DNA of 64,000 nt, taken from contig JBBEAZ010000024.1 in assembly GCA_040882565.1 (NCBI GenBank), positions 186,001-250,000 of the forward strand, written 5' to 3'. The translations under genes and the position numbers were made by a program. The notes under the pieces were generated by a model, which saw nothing but the letters and a program-made list of their open reading frames with translations, made no database searches and had not been told where the DNA came from. This DNA comes from CF-162 sp040882565. Its GTDB lineage: Bacteria; Chloroflexota; Dehalococcoidia; SM23-28-2; RBG-16-64-32. Positions 18,013-26,084 of the stretch are shown piece by piece; position 1 is the stretch's first letter, and every line of letters begins with the position of its first letter.

Positions 18013-18066
18013 CGTTGGAACAAAGCCGCCCCAGCCGCTGTTAGAAATCATTGGAGGGTTCGCTAG

Positions 18067-18930
18067 ATGGGAATATTGATGACGCCGACGAAAGACCAGA
18101 TCCGCGAATACTATCGCGGCGCTCTCGAGCGCTGCCTTGAGGCGTTCGCGAAGCTCGACGACAAGGAGTGGGGCAAGAAAGTCTCCGACGAATGGACCGC
18201 CAAGGAGCATCTCGCGCACCTCGTGGCCACGAAAGAGAAGGAGAGCCTGCCGCTGATCCGCCAGGCGCTGGCCGGCGAGCCGCCGAACATTCCCGGCTTC
18301 GAGAAGCGCTCCGACATGCTCAAGTTCCGCGAGGACACGATGCGCGGCGCGATCTTTATGCCGACGGCTGAGTTGCTCACACGCCTGCGCACGCTGAACG
18401 AGGAAGAACTGGGGATTCTCGACTCGCTGAGCGAAGCCGATCTCGACAAGCCGGCGCGCAGTCCCGGCTGGGACCGCCCCGGCACGGTGCGCGACTTCTT
18501 CTTCGCCAGCTACCTCTTCCTGCCCGGCCAGTACCAGGAGATCCGCAAGGCGGCGAAGAAAAAGCTTCCGCACTGGATCGAAACTAGCACGCCCGACCAG
18601 GTGAACTACCAGATGGGCCGCATCTTCCACTACATGCCGCTGATCTTCCGCAGCGATAAGGGCGCGGACGTCAACGCCACCTACCAGTTCACGATGGAAG
18701 GGGACGGCGGCGGCCAGTGGACACTCGCCATCGCCGCGGGCAAGGCCGACGCCGCCGACGGGGAAGCCCCGAGTCATGACGTCGAGATCAAGACGAAGCC
18801 CGAGCTGTGGATCGACCTGACCAACGGCGAGCTTAACCCGGCGCTGGCGATCATGACCCGTAAGGTCAAGATCGGTGGCAACGCCGGCCTGGCGATGAAG
18901 CTCAGCGACTTCTTCTCCGCCGAGGGGTAG
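18067..18930 (+). CDS. DinB-like domain fused to SCP2 sterol-binding domain
   Basis: The 287-residue protein has an N-terminal helical bundle (WTAKEHLAHLVATKEKE about 40-56, with a His where DinB/maleylpyruvate isomerase-type bundles bind metal) and, after about residue 185, an SCP2-type alpha/beta lipid-binding domain (ATYQFTMEG...DVEIKTKPELWIDLTNGELNPALAI...KIGGNAGLAMKLSDFF). Such fusions may handle hydrophobic small molecules. ATG at 18067 has GGAGG nine bases upstream. Its place within the Mo hydroxylase operon suggests a role with that enzyme's hydrophobic substrate or product, which is inference. Confidence 0.8.
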   Translation: MGILMTPTKDQIREYYRGALERCLEAFAKLDDKEWGKKVSDEWTAKEHLAHLVATKEKESLPLIRQALAGEPPNIPGFEKRSDMLKFREDTMRGAIFMPTAELLTRLRTLNEEELGILDSLSEADLDKPARSPGWDRPGTVRDFFFASYLFLPGQYQEIRKAAKKKLPHWIETSTPDQVNYQMGRIFHYMPLIFRSDKGADVNATYQFTMEGDGGGQWTLAIAAGKADAADGEAPSHDVEIKTKPELWIDLTNGELNPALAIMTRKVKIGGNAGLAMKLSDFFSAEG

Positions 18931-18932
18931 CA

Positions 18933-19532
18933 GTCGCGCGAATCACGGCCATCCTCCTCGCCGCCGGCGAGTCGGTCCGCATGGGCACGCCGAAGCCGCT
19001 CCTCCAGTGGCAGGGTACGACGCTGATCGAGTACCAGATTGCGCAACTGCGTGAGGCGGGCGTCGATGATGTCGTGGCCGTGCTCGGCCATCGCGCCGGC
19101 GACATCGCGTCCCTTGTCGACACCACCGGTGCCCGCGCGGTCATCAACGAACGCTACGCAGAGGGTCGCGCGTCTTCACTCCGCGCCGGCGCAGGGGCGA
19201 TTGGCGCTGACCGCGAGGTGATCGTCATCCTCAGCGTCGACCAGCCGCGTCCAGCGAGTGTTGTCCGCCGACTGCTCGCGGAGCACAGGTCCGGCATCAC
19301 CATACCGACGCACGAAGGCCGTCGCGGGCACCCGGTGGTGCTCGATGCGTCGGTCCTGCCGGAACTCCTGAAGGTGACCGAAGAGACGCTAGGACTGCGC
19401 GGCGTCATCGCCCGTCATGAGGCGGAAGTTCACGAAGTGCCGTTCGATTCTGGGTTCGTTCTGCTTGACGTGAACACACCGGAGGAATACGAAGAAGCGA
19501 GGAAGAGCTACGCCAGCGAGGTGATCACATGA
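18933..19532 (+). CDS. MocA/MobA-like molybdopterin nucleotidyltransferase
   Basis: The sequence encodes ITAILLAAGESVRMGTPKPL, the nucleotide-binding signature of the MobA/MocA family, followed by VIVILSVDQPRP with the metal-binding Asp and by EGRRGHPVVL. In Mo hydroxylase operons the usual role is transfer of CMP to the molybdenum cofactor. The signature lies upstream of the first ATG (18981), and from 18864 to 18981 the frame has no ATG, GTG, TTG or CTG. The boundary given here (GTC, 5 bases after GAGGGG) is therefore a guess; a rare start codon or a base error is needed. It overlaps the cupin gene by four bases. Confidence 0.82.
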   Translation, partial: VARITAILLAAGESVRMGTPKPLLQWQGTTLIEYQIAQLREAGVDDVVAVLGHRAGDIASLVDTTGARAVINERYAEGRASSLRAGAGAIGADREVIVILSVDQPRPASVVRRLLAEHRSGITIPTHEGRRGHPVVLDASVLPELLKVTEETLGLRGVIARHEAEVHEVPFDSGFVLLDVNTPEEYEEARKSYASEVIT

Positions 19533-19840
19533 AAGACATGGGCCACTACGAAATCCTCTCCCACGTCTCGATGCCGGAGTGCAGCATCCGCATCATCCGC
19601 ATGCACCAGCAGGAGCACGTCTCGCCGCACTACCACCAGAACTGCGCCCAGGTGTACACCGTCCTCGAAGGCCAGGTCGAAGCCCGCGTCACGGGCGTCG
19701 ATATGCGCCTGCGGCCGTATGAGACGGTCCGCGTGGAGAAAAACGAGGTGCACAGCATCCGCACGATCGAGGGCGAGGCGCTGGTGATGTCGCTGTCGAT
19801 ACCGCCGCTGGACCCGAGCGACCAGCACGTCGCGGAGTAG
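19529..19840 (+). CDS. Small cupin-domain protein
   Basis: The 103-residue protein has a single cupin barrel: HVSPHYHQNCAQVYTVLEG (about 31-49) supplies the first motif with two His and a Gln in place of the usual Glu, and a second motif with a His is in ETVRVEKNEVHSI (about 65-77). The function is unknown; single cupins act as metal-dependent isomerases, dioxygenases or binding proteins. Start ATG overlaps the MocA-like gene's stop, so it is the last gene of the Mo hydroxylase operon. Confidence 0.82.
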   Translation: MKDMGHYEILSHVSMPECSIRIIRMHQQEHVSPHYHQNCAQVYTVLEGQVEARVTGVDMRLRPYETVRVEKNEVHSIRTIEGEALVMSLSIPPLDPSDQHVAE

Positions 19841-19901
19841 CAAGGGTCACGAGACATGTTGGCAACTCCTCACAATTGCGCACAGCAGCGGTTCACTTCC
19901 C

Positions 19902-19907
19902 TATAAT
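19902..19907 (+). promoter_or_regulatory. -10 box of the restriction-modification operon
   Basis: A perfect TATAAT ends 7 nt before the GTG at 19915, so transcription would begin at or next to the start codon (leaderless). Confidence 0.5.
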
Positions 19908-19914
19908 CTGTACG

Positions 19915-20223
19915 GTGGCGCAGTCGAAACTCTTCCGACAATCGGTGGCTGCGATAGACCTATCGATTCAGAGAGCCACACCGGATGTGCCAGATGACGG
20001 TTGGTTTTATGTGGTGTTTCAGGGTCTAATCAAAGGCAGATTTCGTCAAAAGAAGCAGGCAGAGATTTTGTACAAAGGCATCCTCAACGAGACTGGGTAC
20101 AAGCCAGACCCGCCAGCGCCCTCCTCTCGAAACGAGGCCGTTGAGGGCTATCTCGACGAGGTAGAAAATTATTGGCTGGACAGCCACAAGCACACACGAC
20201 GCGGCGGCAAGGGGCGGTATTAA
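19915..20223 (+). CDS. Small unknown protein upstream of DNA methyltransferase
   Basis: The 102-residue protein has no recognisable domain. It contains DVPDDGWFYVVFQGLIKGRF about residues 24-43 and an acidic and aromatic C-terminal helix (EGYLDEVENYW) ending in a basic tail. Codon use and GC are less biased than in neighbours, as in the two restriction-modification genes that follow. It ends 1 bp before the methyltransferase start, so it is probably co-transcribed. It lacks a helix-turn-helix and so does not look like a standard controller protein. GTG at 19915 is chosen by its position after TATAAT. Confidence 0.6.
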   Translation: MAQSKLFRQSVAAIDLSIQRATPDVPDDGWFYVVFQGLIKGRFRQKKQAEILYKGILNETGYKPDPPAPSSRNEAVEGYLDEVENYWLDSHKHTRRGGKGRY

Positions 20224-20224
20224 A

Positions 20225-21622
20225 ATGCCGACTCGCGAACAGCTAGCCCTGGAGATGGCCTACACCAGCCCAGCAGACGGCGGCCTGCGCGACGCCGCTG
20301 CGTCCGAGAATAAGACACTCCCGATACACAGGTGGGTGCCCTGGATCGCAGGGTTTTCTTCGCAGTTCGTTCAGGATGTGATCTCGGCGTACCTTCCAAC
20401 CAGCACCCGCAAAAGACACCTCATACTCGATCCATTTGCGGGCGTTGGTACAACACTCGTCGAAGCCATCAAGGCCGGCCATGACAGCCTCGGATATGAG
20501 ATCAACCCATTTGCGGCCCTTGCGGCGCGGGCGAAGATCGACTGTATCGAGGTTCATCCTGGCGACCTAAGGGCAGAAGTAGATGCTTTCCGATACTCGA
20601 TGCAGCGGTTCGAATCCGAAATCGACCACCAGTGGTCAGATGATCCCAAGGGCGACATACTGACCTCGTATCCGGAGCTGAGTGAACTTCGTCCTGGCTC
20701 GTTTCGCAGCCGGATACCGTTCTTTAGCGCCCCTGTGGAGGCGAAGTTTCTGTACGCGCTGGCTCGGACAAGAGCGCTGCTGGAACCAGATAAGGCTCTA
20801 TTCCGGTCGGCACTCGGTGCGACCATGGTGTCATTCTCCAATTACAGCTACGAACCCAGCCTGGCATCGCGCCCAGGGTCCGGAAAGAGCCTGATAGATA
20901 ACGCCTCCGTGGCCTCAGCCGTTTGCCGAAAACTCGAGGAGATGATCACTGATATCGAGTGGGCGAGGCAGACGTACGGCTACACATGGTTGTCAACTCA
21001 GCGACGCATGATCCATGGCTCATACTTCGATTCGGAATTGCCAGCAGCATCGGTGTCCCTCGTAGTGACCTCCCCTCCGTATATGAATAACTACCACTAC
21101 GTGCGAAACACACGTCCGCAACTGTATTGGCTCGGATTCATCTCCAACGGCGGGAGCCGGCACCTTGAGGAAGAGAGTTTCGGGAAGTTCTGGCAAACCG
21201 TGAGACAGGGTCCCGACCTACGCCGTGAATTCGACCTACCAGAACTTGGACCCGTGTTGGACAGATTGAGTGAACGACACCCGGAGAAGGGTGCCTATGG
21301 TGGCCAAGGGTGGGTGAACTACATTGTGACGTACTTGAATGACGCTAACCGCCTGGTGGTGAACCTCAAGAAGCAGTTGCGGCGTGGGGGAGTTGCGGTA
21401 GTGGTCGTGGGGAACTCAATTATTCAGGGCACGGAGTTCAAGGTGGACCAATTGCTTGCTCAGCTTGCGCAGGGGCGAGGACTGAAAGCAGAAGCAATCC
21501 ACATCGTTCGTACAAAGCGCACGGGTAACAGCATCATCGATTCGTCGGTCCGAAACGGGGACAGCAACGGACACCGCGACAAGACCCAGTTGTACGACGC
21601 CGCGGTGATCCTTCGGCGATGA
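20225..21622 (+). CDS. DNA methyltransferase (TSPPY type) of a type II restriction-modification system
   Basis: The 465-residue protein has SAM-binding motif I (ILDPFAGVGTT, about 67-77) followed 200 residues later by catalytic motif IV TSPPY (about 281-285). TSPPY fits an N4-cytosine or N6-adenine amino-methyltransferase. Motif I precedes motif IV with a large block between, so the order is unlike the beta-class arrangement usual for N4-cytosine enzymes; the block may hold target recognition. The gene converges on a restriction endonuclease, the two stops lying 2 bp apart. Methylation would protect the host site. Confidence 0.88.
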   Translation: MPTREQLALEMAYTSPADGGLRDAAASENKTLPIHRWVPWIAGFSSQFVQDVISAYLPTSTRKRHLILDPFAGVGTTLVEAIKAGHDSLGYEINPFAALAARAKIDCIEVHPGDLRAEVDAFRYSMQRFESEIDHQWSDDPKGDILTSYPELSELRPGSFRSRIPFFSAPVEAKFLYALARTRALLEPDKALFRSALGATMVSFSNYSYEPSLASRPGSGKSLIDNASVASAVCRKLEEMITDIEWARQTYGYTWLSTQRRMIHGSYFDSELPAASVSLVVTSPPYMNNYHYVRNTRPQLYWLGFISNGGSRHLEEESFGKFWQTVRQGPDLRREFDLPELGPVLDRLSERHPEKGAYGGQGWVNYIVTYLNDANRLVVNLKKQLRRGGVAVVVVGNSIIQGTEFKVDQLLAQLAQGRGLKAEAIHIVRTKRTGNSIIDSSVRNGDSNGHRDKTQLYDAAVILRR

Positions 21623-21624
21623 CC

Positions 21625-22050
21625 TCATTTCGGAGGAAACTCGACGTCCCACCTGCTTGTCTTGACGCCCGGCCGGCCAATGCCCGGAATGTGGCTACCG
21701 AACCCACTGTTCTGCCAGGCAGGGCGATAAGTTTGGATTAGCGCATCCTCTGCAGCTCGAACGAACCAGTCTCCCTCAATAACCAGGAATCGGCACGTCA
21801 CATCAGCCACGTCGATGTTGCTGCGCGCGACTATTTTCCGGTAGTGTTCGCCTAACCTCCGACCCAATCGCGTGTGCAGCGCCTTGCCCGCATAAATCAG
21901 GTCGCCACGCCAGTAGAGCGCGTACACGCCCTTGCGTAGTGGAGCGACATCCTCTGTCATGGGATGAGCAGGGCTGGCTTCGAACTTTTCGATCAATTGG
22001 TGGTTGTACGCCTTGTCGAACTCGAAAACGAAGCCATGTAGATCACACAT
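21625..22050 (-). CDS. Eco29kI-like GIY-YIG restriction endonuclease
   Basis: The protein has a GIY-YIG nuclease core: GVYALYWRGDLIYAGKA holds both tyrosines of the motif, followed by LGRRLGEHYRKI with the conserved Arg, then AEDALIQTYRPAWQNSGFGSH with the metal-binding Glu, and a C-terminus GIGRPGVKTSRWDVEFPP. This combination, especially SGFG.H.PG.GR..SRWD, is that of Eco29kI family type II endonucleases, which cut CCGCGG. The specificity here is not proven. ATG at 22050 gives 141 residues; a TTG at 22104 would add 18. No other gene overlaps. Confidence 0.85.
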   Translation of the reverse strand: MCDLHGFVFEFDKAYNHQLIEKFEASPAHPMTEDVAPLRKGVYALYWRGDLIYAGKALHTRLGRRLGEHYRKIVARSNIDVADVTCRFLVIEGDWFVRAAEDALIQTYRPAWQNSGFGSHIPGIGRPGVKTSRWDVEFPPK

Positions 22051-22165
22051 TTCGCCGCGGTATGTTATCCGGACGCGAAGCGATCCGCCACTGGGCGATG
22101 GCAAAGCTTGACGCGCACGTTAGGGTCTGCCAACATACAGCACGCATCAAAGGAGGAAACCGCCC

Positions 22166-22603
22166 TTGGCTCAAGAAACCGCGACCGAGAAGAAAACCAA
22201 CCCAATCCTTCCGTTCATCAAGATCCCTGATAAGTACCCTTCCGAAGACGCTTACCTCTGGGGGATGAAGTGCACAGCCTGCGGCGCCAAGTTCCTGGGC
22301 GCCCGGATCGCCTGCGGGAAGTGCGGCGAGACCGAGAAGCTGGAAGAAGTGAAGTACGGCACCGAGGGCGAACTGTACGTCTTCGCGGTTGTCCACCAGT
22401 CTGCGCCCGGAGTCGAAACGCCCTTCATCGCGGGGATCGTCGATCTCGATGACGGGGTCTCCGTCCGCGCGAACATCTACGGGCTCGACCCAGAGAAGCC
22501 GGACCACTCGTGGTTCGGCAAGCGCGTGAAGATGTACAGCGAAGTCACCGGACAAGACAAAGAAGGCAACGACGTCGTCGCGGCCAAGTTCAAGGTCGTT
22601 TAG
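22166..22603 (+). CDS. Zn-ribbon OB-fold (DUF35) acyl-CoA-associated protein
   Basis: The 145-residue protein has a Zn-ribbon with CTACGAKF (about 36-43) and CGKCGE (about 51-56), then an OB-fold (VFAVVHQSAPGVETPFIAGIVDLDDGVSVRANI). DUF35 proteins form complexes with thiolases and channel acyl-CoA intermediates; a thiolase gene follows 28 bp downstream. The start codon is TTG at 22166, fixed by AAAGGAGG eight bases upstream. Confidence 0.92.
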   Translation: MAQETATEKKTNPILPFIKIPDKYPSEDAYLWGMKCTACGAKFLGARIACGKCGETEKLEEVKYGTEGELYVFAVVHQSAPGVETPFIAGIVDLDDGVSVRANIYGLDPEKPDHSWFGKRVKMYSEVTGQDKEGNDVVAAKFKVV

Positions 22604-22631
22604 GCCACCCAAGGAAGAGAAGGAGAATCAC

Positions 22632-23777
22632 ATGCGAGACGTAGCAGTTGTCGGCGCTAACATGCTCAAGTTCGGCCGCTACCCCGAGAAGGACGTCGTC
22701 CAGCTGGCGTCGGAGGCGACGATCGGCGCGCTCAAGGACGCCGGCATCGGCATCAAGGACGTCGAGATCCTCGTCAGCGGCAACCTGTACCAGTCGAACG
22801 CGATGGTGGGCCAGCGCGTGATGAAGGAAATCGGCGCCACGGGCATTCCCGTGATCAACGTGGCCAACGCCTGCGCAACCGGCTCGACCGCCTTCCGCGA
22901 GGCTTATTACGCCGTCGCTTCCGGCGCGTACGACATCGCGGTCGCCGTCGGCAGCGAGCAGATGGGCAAGATGGGCCTCCTTGGCGGCGGCGGCGGTGGT
23001 GACCGTGCCTACAGCACCGAGGGCGTAATGGGCACCGGCGGCATGCCGGGCGTCTTCGGCCAGGCGGGCGCGGAGCACATGCGCAAGTACGGCACGACGC
23101 AGGCGCAGATCGCCAAGATCGCGGTCAAGAACCACGAGCACGGCATGCTCAACCCGTACGCCCAGTACCAGAAGGAGACGCCGCTGGAGGACGTGCTCAA
23201 CGCGCGCGTTGTCTCCTGGCCGAACACGCTGTTCATGTGCTGCCCCACCGGCGACGGCGCGGCGGCGGCAGTGCTGATGTCGGCCGAGAAGGCGAAGAAG
23301 TACACGACGAAGCCCGTCTGGGTGGCCGCGTCGGCGCTGAGCTCGGATCCTTACAGCGAGCGCAACCCGACGATGTTCGACATCAACACGGTGACCCGCA
23401 TAGCCGCCAAGGAAGCGTACGCGACGGCGGGGATCGGGCCTGAGGACCTCGACATGGTCGAGCTGCACGACTGTTTCGCGACGGCGGAGCTGGTCCATTA
23501 CGAGAACCTCGGGCTGTGCGCGGACGGCGAAGCGGGCAAGCTGATCGACGACAAGGAGACGTACAACGGCGGCAAGATCCCGGTGAACGTCAGCGGCGGG
23601 CTGCTGTCCAAGGGACACCCGCTGGGCGCGACCGGCGTGGCCAACATCGTCGAGGTCGTCTGGCACCTCCGCGAAGACGAAAGGGCCAAGAAGCGGCAGG
23701 TCAAGGGCGCAAAGACCGGCCTCGCGCACGTGATCGGGTTGGGCTCTGCCTGCACGATCCACGTGCTCAAGCGCTAG
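22632..23777 (+). CDS. Thiolase (SCP-x / acetyl-CoA acetyltransferase type)
   Basis: The 381-residue enzyme has the nucleophilic Cys in NVANACATGS (Cys 81), a HDCFA motif (His about 278), GHPLGATG with the conserved His (about 329) and the C-terminal GSACTIH Cys (about 373) of the thiolase fold. The short form and the DUF35 partner place it with the SCP-x-like thiolases that work on ketoacyl-CoA, including branched or sterol side chains, rather than with the biosynthetic FabF type. A ribosome binding site AAGGAG is present. A strong hairpin follows. Confidence 0.93.
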   Translation: MRDVAVVGANMLKFGRYPEKDVVQLASEATIGALKDAGIGIKDVEILVSGNLYQSNAMVGQRVMKEIGATGIPVINVANACATGSTAFREAYYAVASGAYDIAVAVGSEQMGKMGLLGGGGGGDRAYSTEGVMGTGGMPGVFGQAGAEHMRKYGTTQAQIAKIAVKNHEHGMLNPYAQYQKETPLEDVLNARVVSWPNTLFMCCPTGDGAAAAVLMSAEKAKKYTTKPVWVAASALSSDPYSERNPTMFDINTVTRIAAKEAYATAGIGPEDLDMVELHDCFATAELVHYENLGLCADGEAGKLIDDKETYNGGKIPVNVSGGLLSKGHPLGATGVANIVEVVWHLREDERAKKRQVKGAKTGLAHVIGLGSACTIHVLKR

Positions 23778-23821
23778 GGGCTTAGCCAAGCAGGCAAGCA
23801 AGCAAACAGGCAAACAGTGTG

Positions 23822-23850
23822 AGGGCCGGCGCTTTTGCCGGCCCTTCTGT
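23822..23850 (+). terminator. Rho-independent terminator after thiolase
   Basis: AGGGCCGGC, loop GCTTTT, GCCGGCCCT form a 9-bp perfect stem followed by TCTGTTCG. It ends the DUF35-thiolase operon. Confidence 0.8.
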
Positions 23851-23867
23851 TCGTGTGCCTCGTACCA

Positions 23868-23873
23868 TATAAT
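23868..23873 (+). promoter_or_regulatory. -10 box of the beta-helix gene
   Basis: A perfect TATAAT lies 32 nt upstream of the GTG at 23906 just after the thiolase terminator. Confidence 0.5.
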
Positions 23874-23905
23874 CCCTGCACTGATATGTGGGTACGGAGG
23901 GGGAT

Positions 23906-25915
23906 GTGCGCGCAAGAATAGCTGTCATTTCCCGCCTCGGCATCTTCGCGTTCGCCGCTGCCCTCTCTGTACTCGCTGGATCGGACTCTTTCGAACCGGG
24001 AACCGCTCATGGAGCGGCGTATACCGTGGTCAACATAGGCGGCGATAGCGACGACGGAGCCTGTCAGCCCCTGAACTTCATGAGCGGCACCGACTGCACG
24101 TTGCGTGAGGCCATCAATGCGGCAAATGCCGACGCCGTTGCCGACACTATTACCTTCACCAGCTTCGCCGCGGCGGCGGGAAGCGTCTCGCCAACTTCGG
24201 CTCTGCCCACGATCACCCAACCGCTCACCATCAACGGGGCCATTCCAGTCAGCCCGGTTACCGGGAGCGATAAGTTCAGGATCGATGGCGCCAGCGGCGG
24301 CTCCACCACGGATGGCCTCCATCCCACCGCCTCGCTCACCGTGCAGAACCTGATAATCACGCGCTTCGGCGGCGAGGGCATCGAGTTCAACGCCGGCGGC
24401 AGCGTTTCCGGGAGTTTCATCGGGACCGACGCGAGCGGCACGCCCGGCCTCGGCAACGATCGCGGCATCTGGAACAGGCTCAGCGGCGCCGTGACGCTCA
24501 CCAACAGCACCATCAGCGGCAACGCCACCGGCGGCCTCGGCGGCGGCATCCAGAACACCAGCGGCACCGTGACGCTCACCAACAGCACGATCAGCGGCAA
24601 CACGGCCCTCTCGGGCGGCGGCATCTACAACAGCGGCGGTCTCGGTACCGTGACTCTGACCGACAGTACAGTAAGCGGCAACACGGCTAACATCGGCGGC
24701 GGCATATATAGCGGCATCGCCGGCAGCAACTCCGTGACGCTGACCAACAGCACGGTTAGCGGCAACACGGCGACCGTGGGCGCCGGCGGCGGCGGCATCT
24801 ACATCGCCGCCGGCACCATGACTCTCACCAACAGCACCGTCAGCGGCAACACGGCCAATGGCCCCGGGGGCGGCGGCATCTACGCCAATGGCACCTCCGC
24901 GACTCTGACCAACAGCACCATCAGCGACAACACGGCCAACGGCAGCGCCGGCGGCGGCGGCATCGCGACTTCCAGTACGCTGACGCTCACGAACAGCACC
25001 GTCAGCGGCAATATGGCGCGCCAGAGCGGCGGCGGCATCGCCAACTTCAACACCATGACAGTCTCCAACAGCACCATCACCAACAACACGGCCGACAGCG
25101 ATGCGGACGGAACCGGCGGCGGTGGCGGCATCGCCAACATCGGCGGCGGCACCGTGAACTTGAAGAACAACATCCTCGCCGGCAACTCCGACCCTACCAG
25201 CGACCCCGACTGCCTCGGCGAGCTGACCTCGCAGGGTTACAACCTAATCCAGACCGTATCGGCCGGGTGCAGCGTCACCGGCGACAGCACCGGCAACGTC
25301 ACCGGCCAGGGTGCGGACCTCGGGCCCCTCGCCCTCAACGCCCCGGGCACGACCCAGACGCACTCGCTGATGGCCGGCAGCCCCGCCATCAACGCCGGCA
25401 GTCTGGACTGCCCGCCACCCGCGACCGACCAGCGGGGGGTGGCCCGTCCCCAGGTTGGCCGTTGTGATATAGGCTCCTACGAGTCGTCCTTCGCATCGCC
25501 CACGCCATCACCCAGTCCCACGCCATCGCCATCGCCCACGCCCACGCCGACGCTAACCGCCACGCCAACGGTAACCCCAACCCCCACGGCCACACCCTCC
25601 GGCCAGACGCCGACTGTCACCCCCACCGCCACCCCGACAGCTACGCCCTTCGGCCAAACAGCGACCCCTACTCCGACTCCCGCACCACCAAAGCAGGGCG
25701 ACACTAACTGCAACGGCCTGATCGAAGCCGGCGACGGAGTCGAGATCCTGCGCGAGAAGGGCGGCCTGGAGGCCGCGGCCTGCGTCGATCAGGGCGATGT
25801 CAATTGCGACCTGCAACGAGACGCCTGGGACACGCTGGACATCATCCGGTTTCTTGTGGGGCTCGGGCAGCCGGATACCCTCGTTCCCTGCACAGCCATC
25901 GGCGAGCCGCTCTAG
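23906..25915 (+). CDS. Secreted right-handed beta-helix protein with dockerin-like C-terminus
   Basis: The 669-residue precursor has a signal peptide (MRARIAVISRL...AALSVLAGS), a CTLREAINAAN motif of the CSLREA family (about 55-65), then about twelve turns built on V-T-L-T-N-S-T-V-S-G-N-T-A-x-x-G-G-G-I-Y (about 195-420), a choice-of-anchor Q segment (HSLMAGSPAINAG), a Pro/Thr linker (about 525-590) and a C-terminal dockerin-like pair (GDTNCNGLIEAGDGVEIL and GDVNCDLQRDAWDTLDII). The tail is more diverged than in the 38-53 kb array. It is probably a surface or secreted polysaccharide-binding or lyase-like protein. GTG at 23906 is set by GGAGGGGG. Confidence 0.88.
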   Translation: MRARIAVISRLGIFAFAAALSVLAGSDSFEPGTAHGAAYTVVNIGGDSDDGACQPLNFMSGTDCTLREAINAANADAVADTITFTSFAAAAGSVSPTSALPTITQPLTINGAIPVSPVTGSDKFRIDGASGGSTTDGLHPTASLTVQNLIITRFGGEGIEFNAGGSVSGSFIGTDASGTPGLGNDRGIWNRLSGAVTLTNSTISGNATGGLGGGIQNTSGTVTLTNSTISGNTALSGGGIYNSGGLGTVTLTDSTVSGNTANIGGGIYSGIAGSNSVTLTNSTVSGNTATVGAGGGGIYIAAGTMTLTNSTVSGNTANGPGGGGIYANGTSATLTNSTISDNTANGSAGGGGIATSSTLTLTNSTVSGNMARQSGGGIANFNTMTVSNSTITNNTADSDADGTGGGGGIANIGGGTVNLKNNILAGNSDPTSDPDCLGELTSQGYNLIQTVSAGCSVTGDSTGNVTGQGADLGPLALNAPGTTQTHSLMAGSPAINAGSLDCPPPATDQRGVARPQVGRCDIGSYESSFASPTPSPSPTPSPSPTPTPTLTATPTVTPTPTATPSGQTPTVTPTATPTATPFGQTATPTPTPAPPKQGDTNCNGLIEAGDGVEILREKGGLEAAACVDQGDVNCDLQRDAWDTLDIIRFLVGLGQPDTLVPCTAIGEPL

Positions 25916-26000
25916 CTCGCATACCGAACCGGGTGTGATGTTTGTCATACCGCTTTGCGCGGGGGCCGTGCTGCAATAGAATGACCAACCAAGGAGACGA

Positions 26001-26084
26001 ATGACGGAAACCGATACGACCGTGCGCCGCGATGGTGGCGCACAACTTGAATCCGGATATTGCGGCGAGGCTCGATGGAGCTAA
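26001..26084 (+). CDS. 27-residue small ORF overlapping the MBL gene start
   Basis: ATG at 26001 has AAGGAG five bases upstream and the frame ends at TAA 26082-26084, overlapping the start of the next gene (ATG 26075). TAGAAT at 25977-25982 is a possible -10 box. It may be a leader peptide that couples translation of the hydrolase gene, or a real small protein (starts MTETDTTVRRDGG). There is no homology to judge by. Confidence 0.35.
   Translation: MTETDTTVRRDGGAQLESGYCGEARWS

Noticed and set aside
20600..20625. GGTTCGAATCC, a tRNA T-loop-like string
   Set aside because: It lies inside the DNA methyltransferase coding frame and no cloverleaf can be drawn around it.
22590..23915. 441-codon open frame on the minus strand
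   Set aside because: Antisense to the thiolase, composed of R/V/D/H-rich shadow text.
24480..25110. Possible CRISPR-like direct repeats
   Set aside because: The repeats are in frame, code for beta-helix turns, have no constant repeat-spacer length and no cas genes are near.
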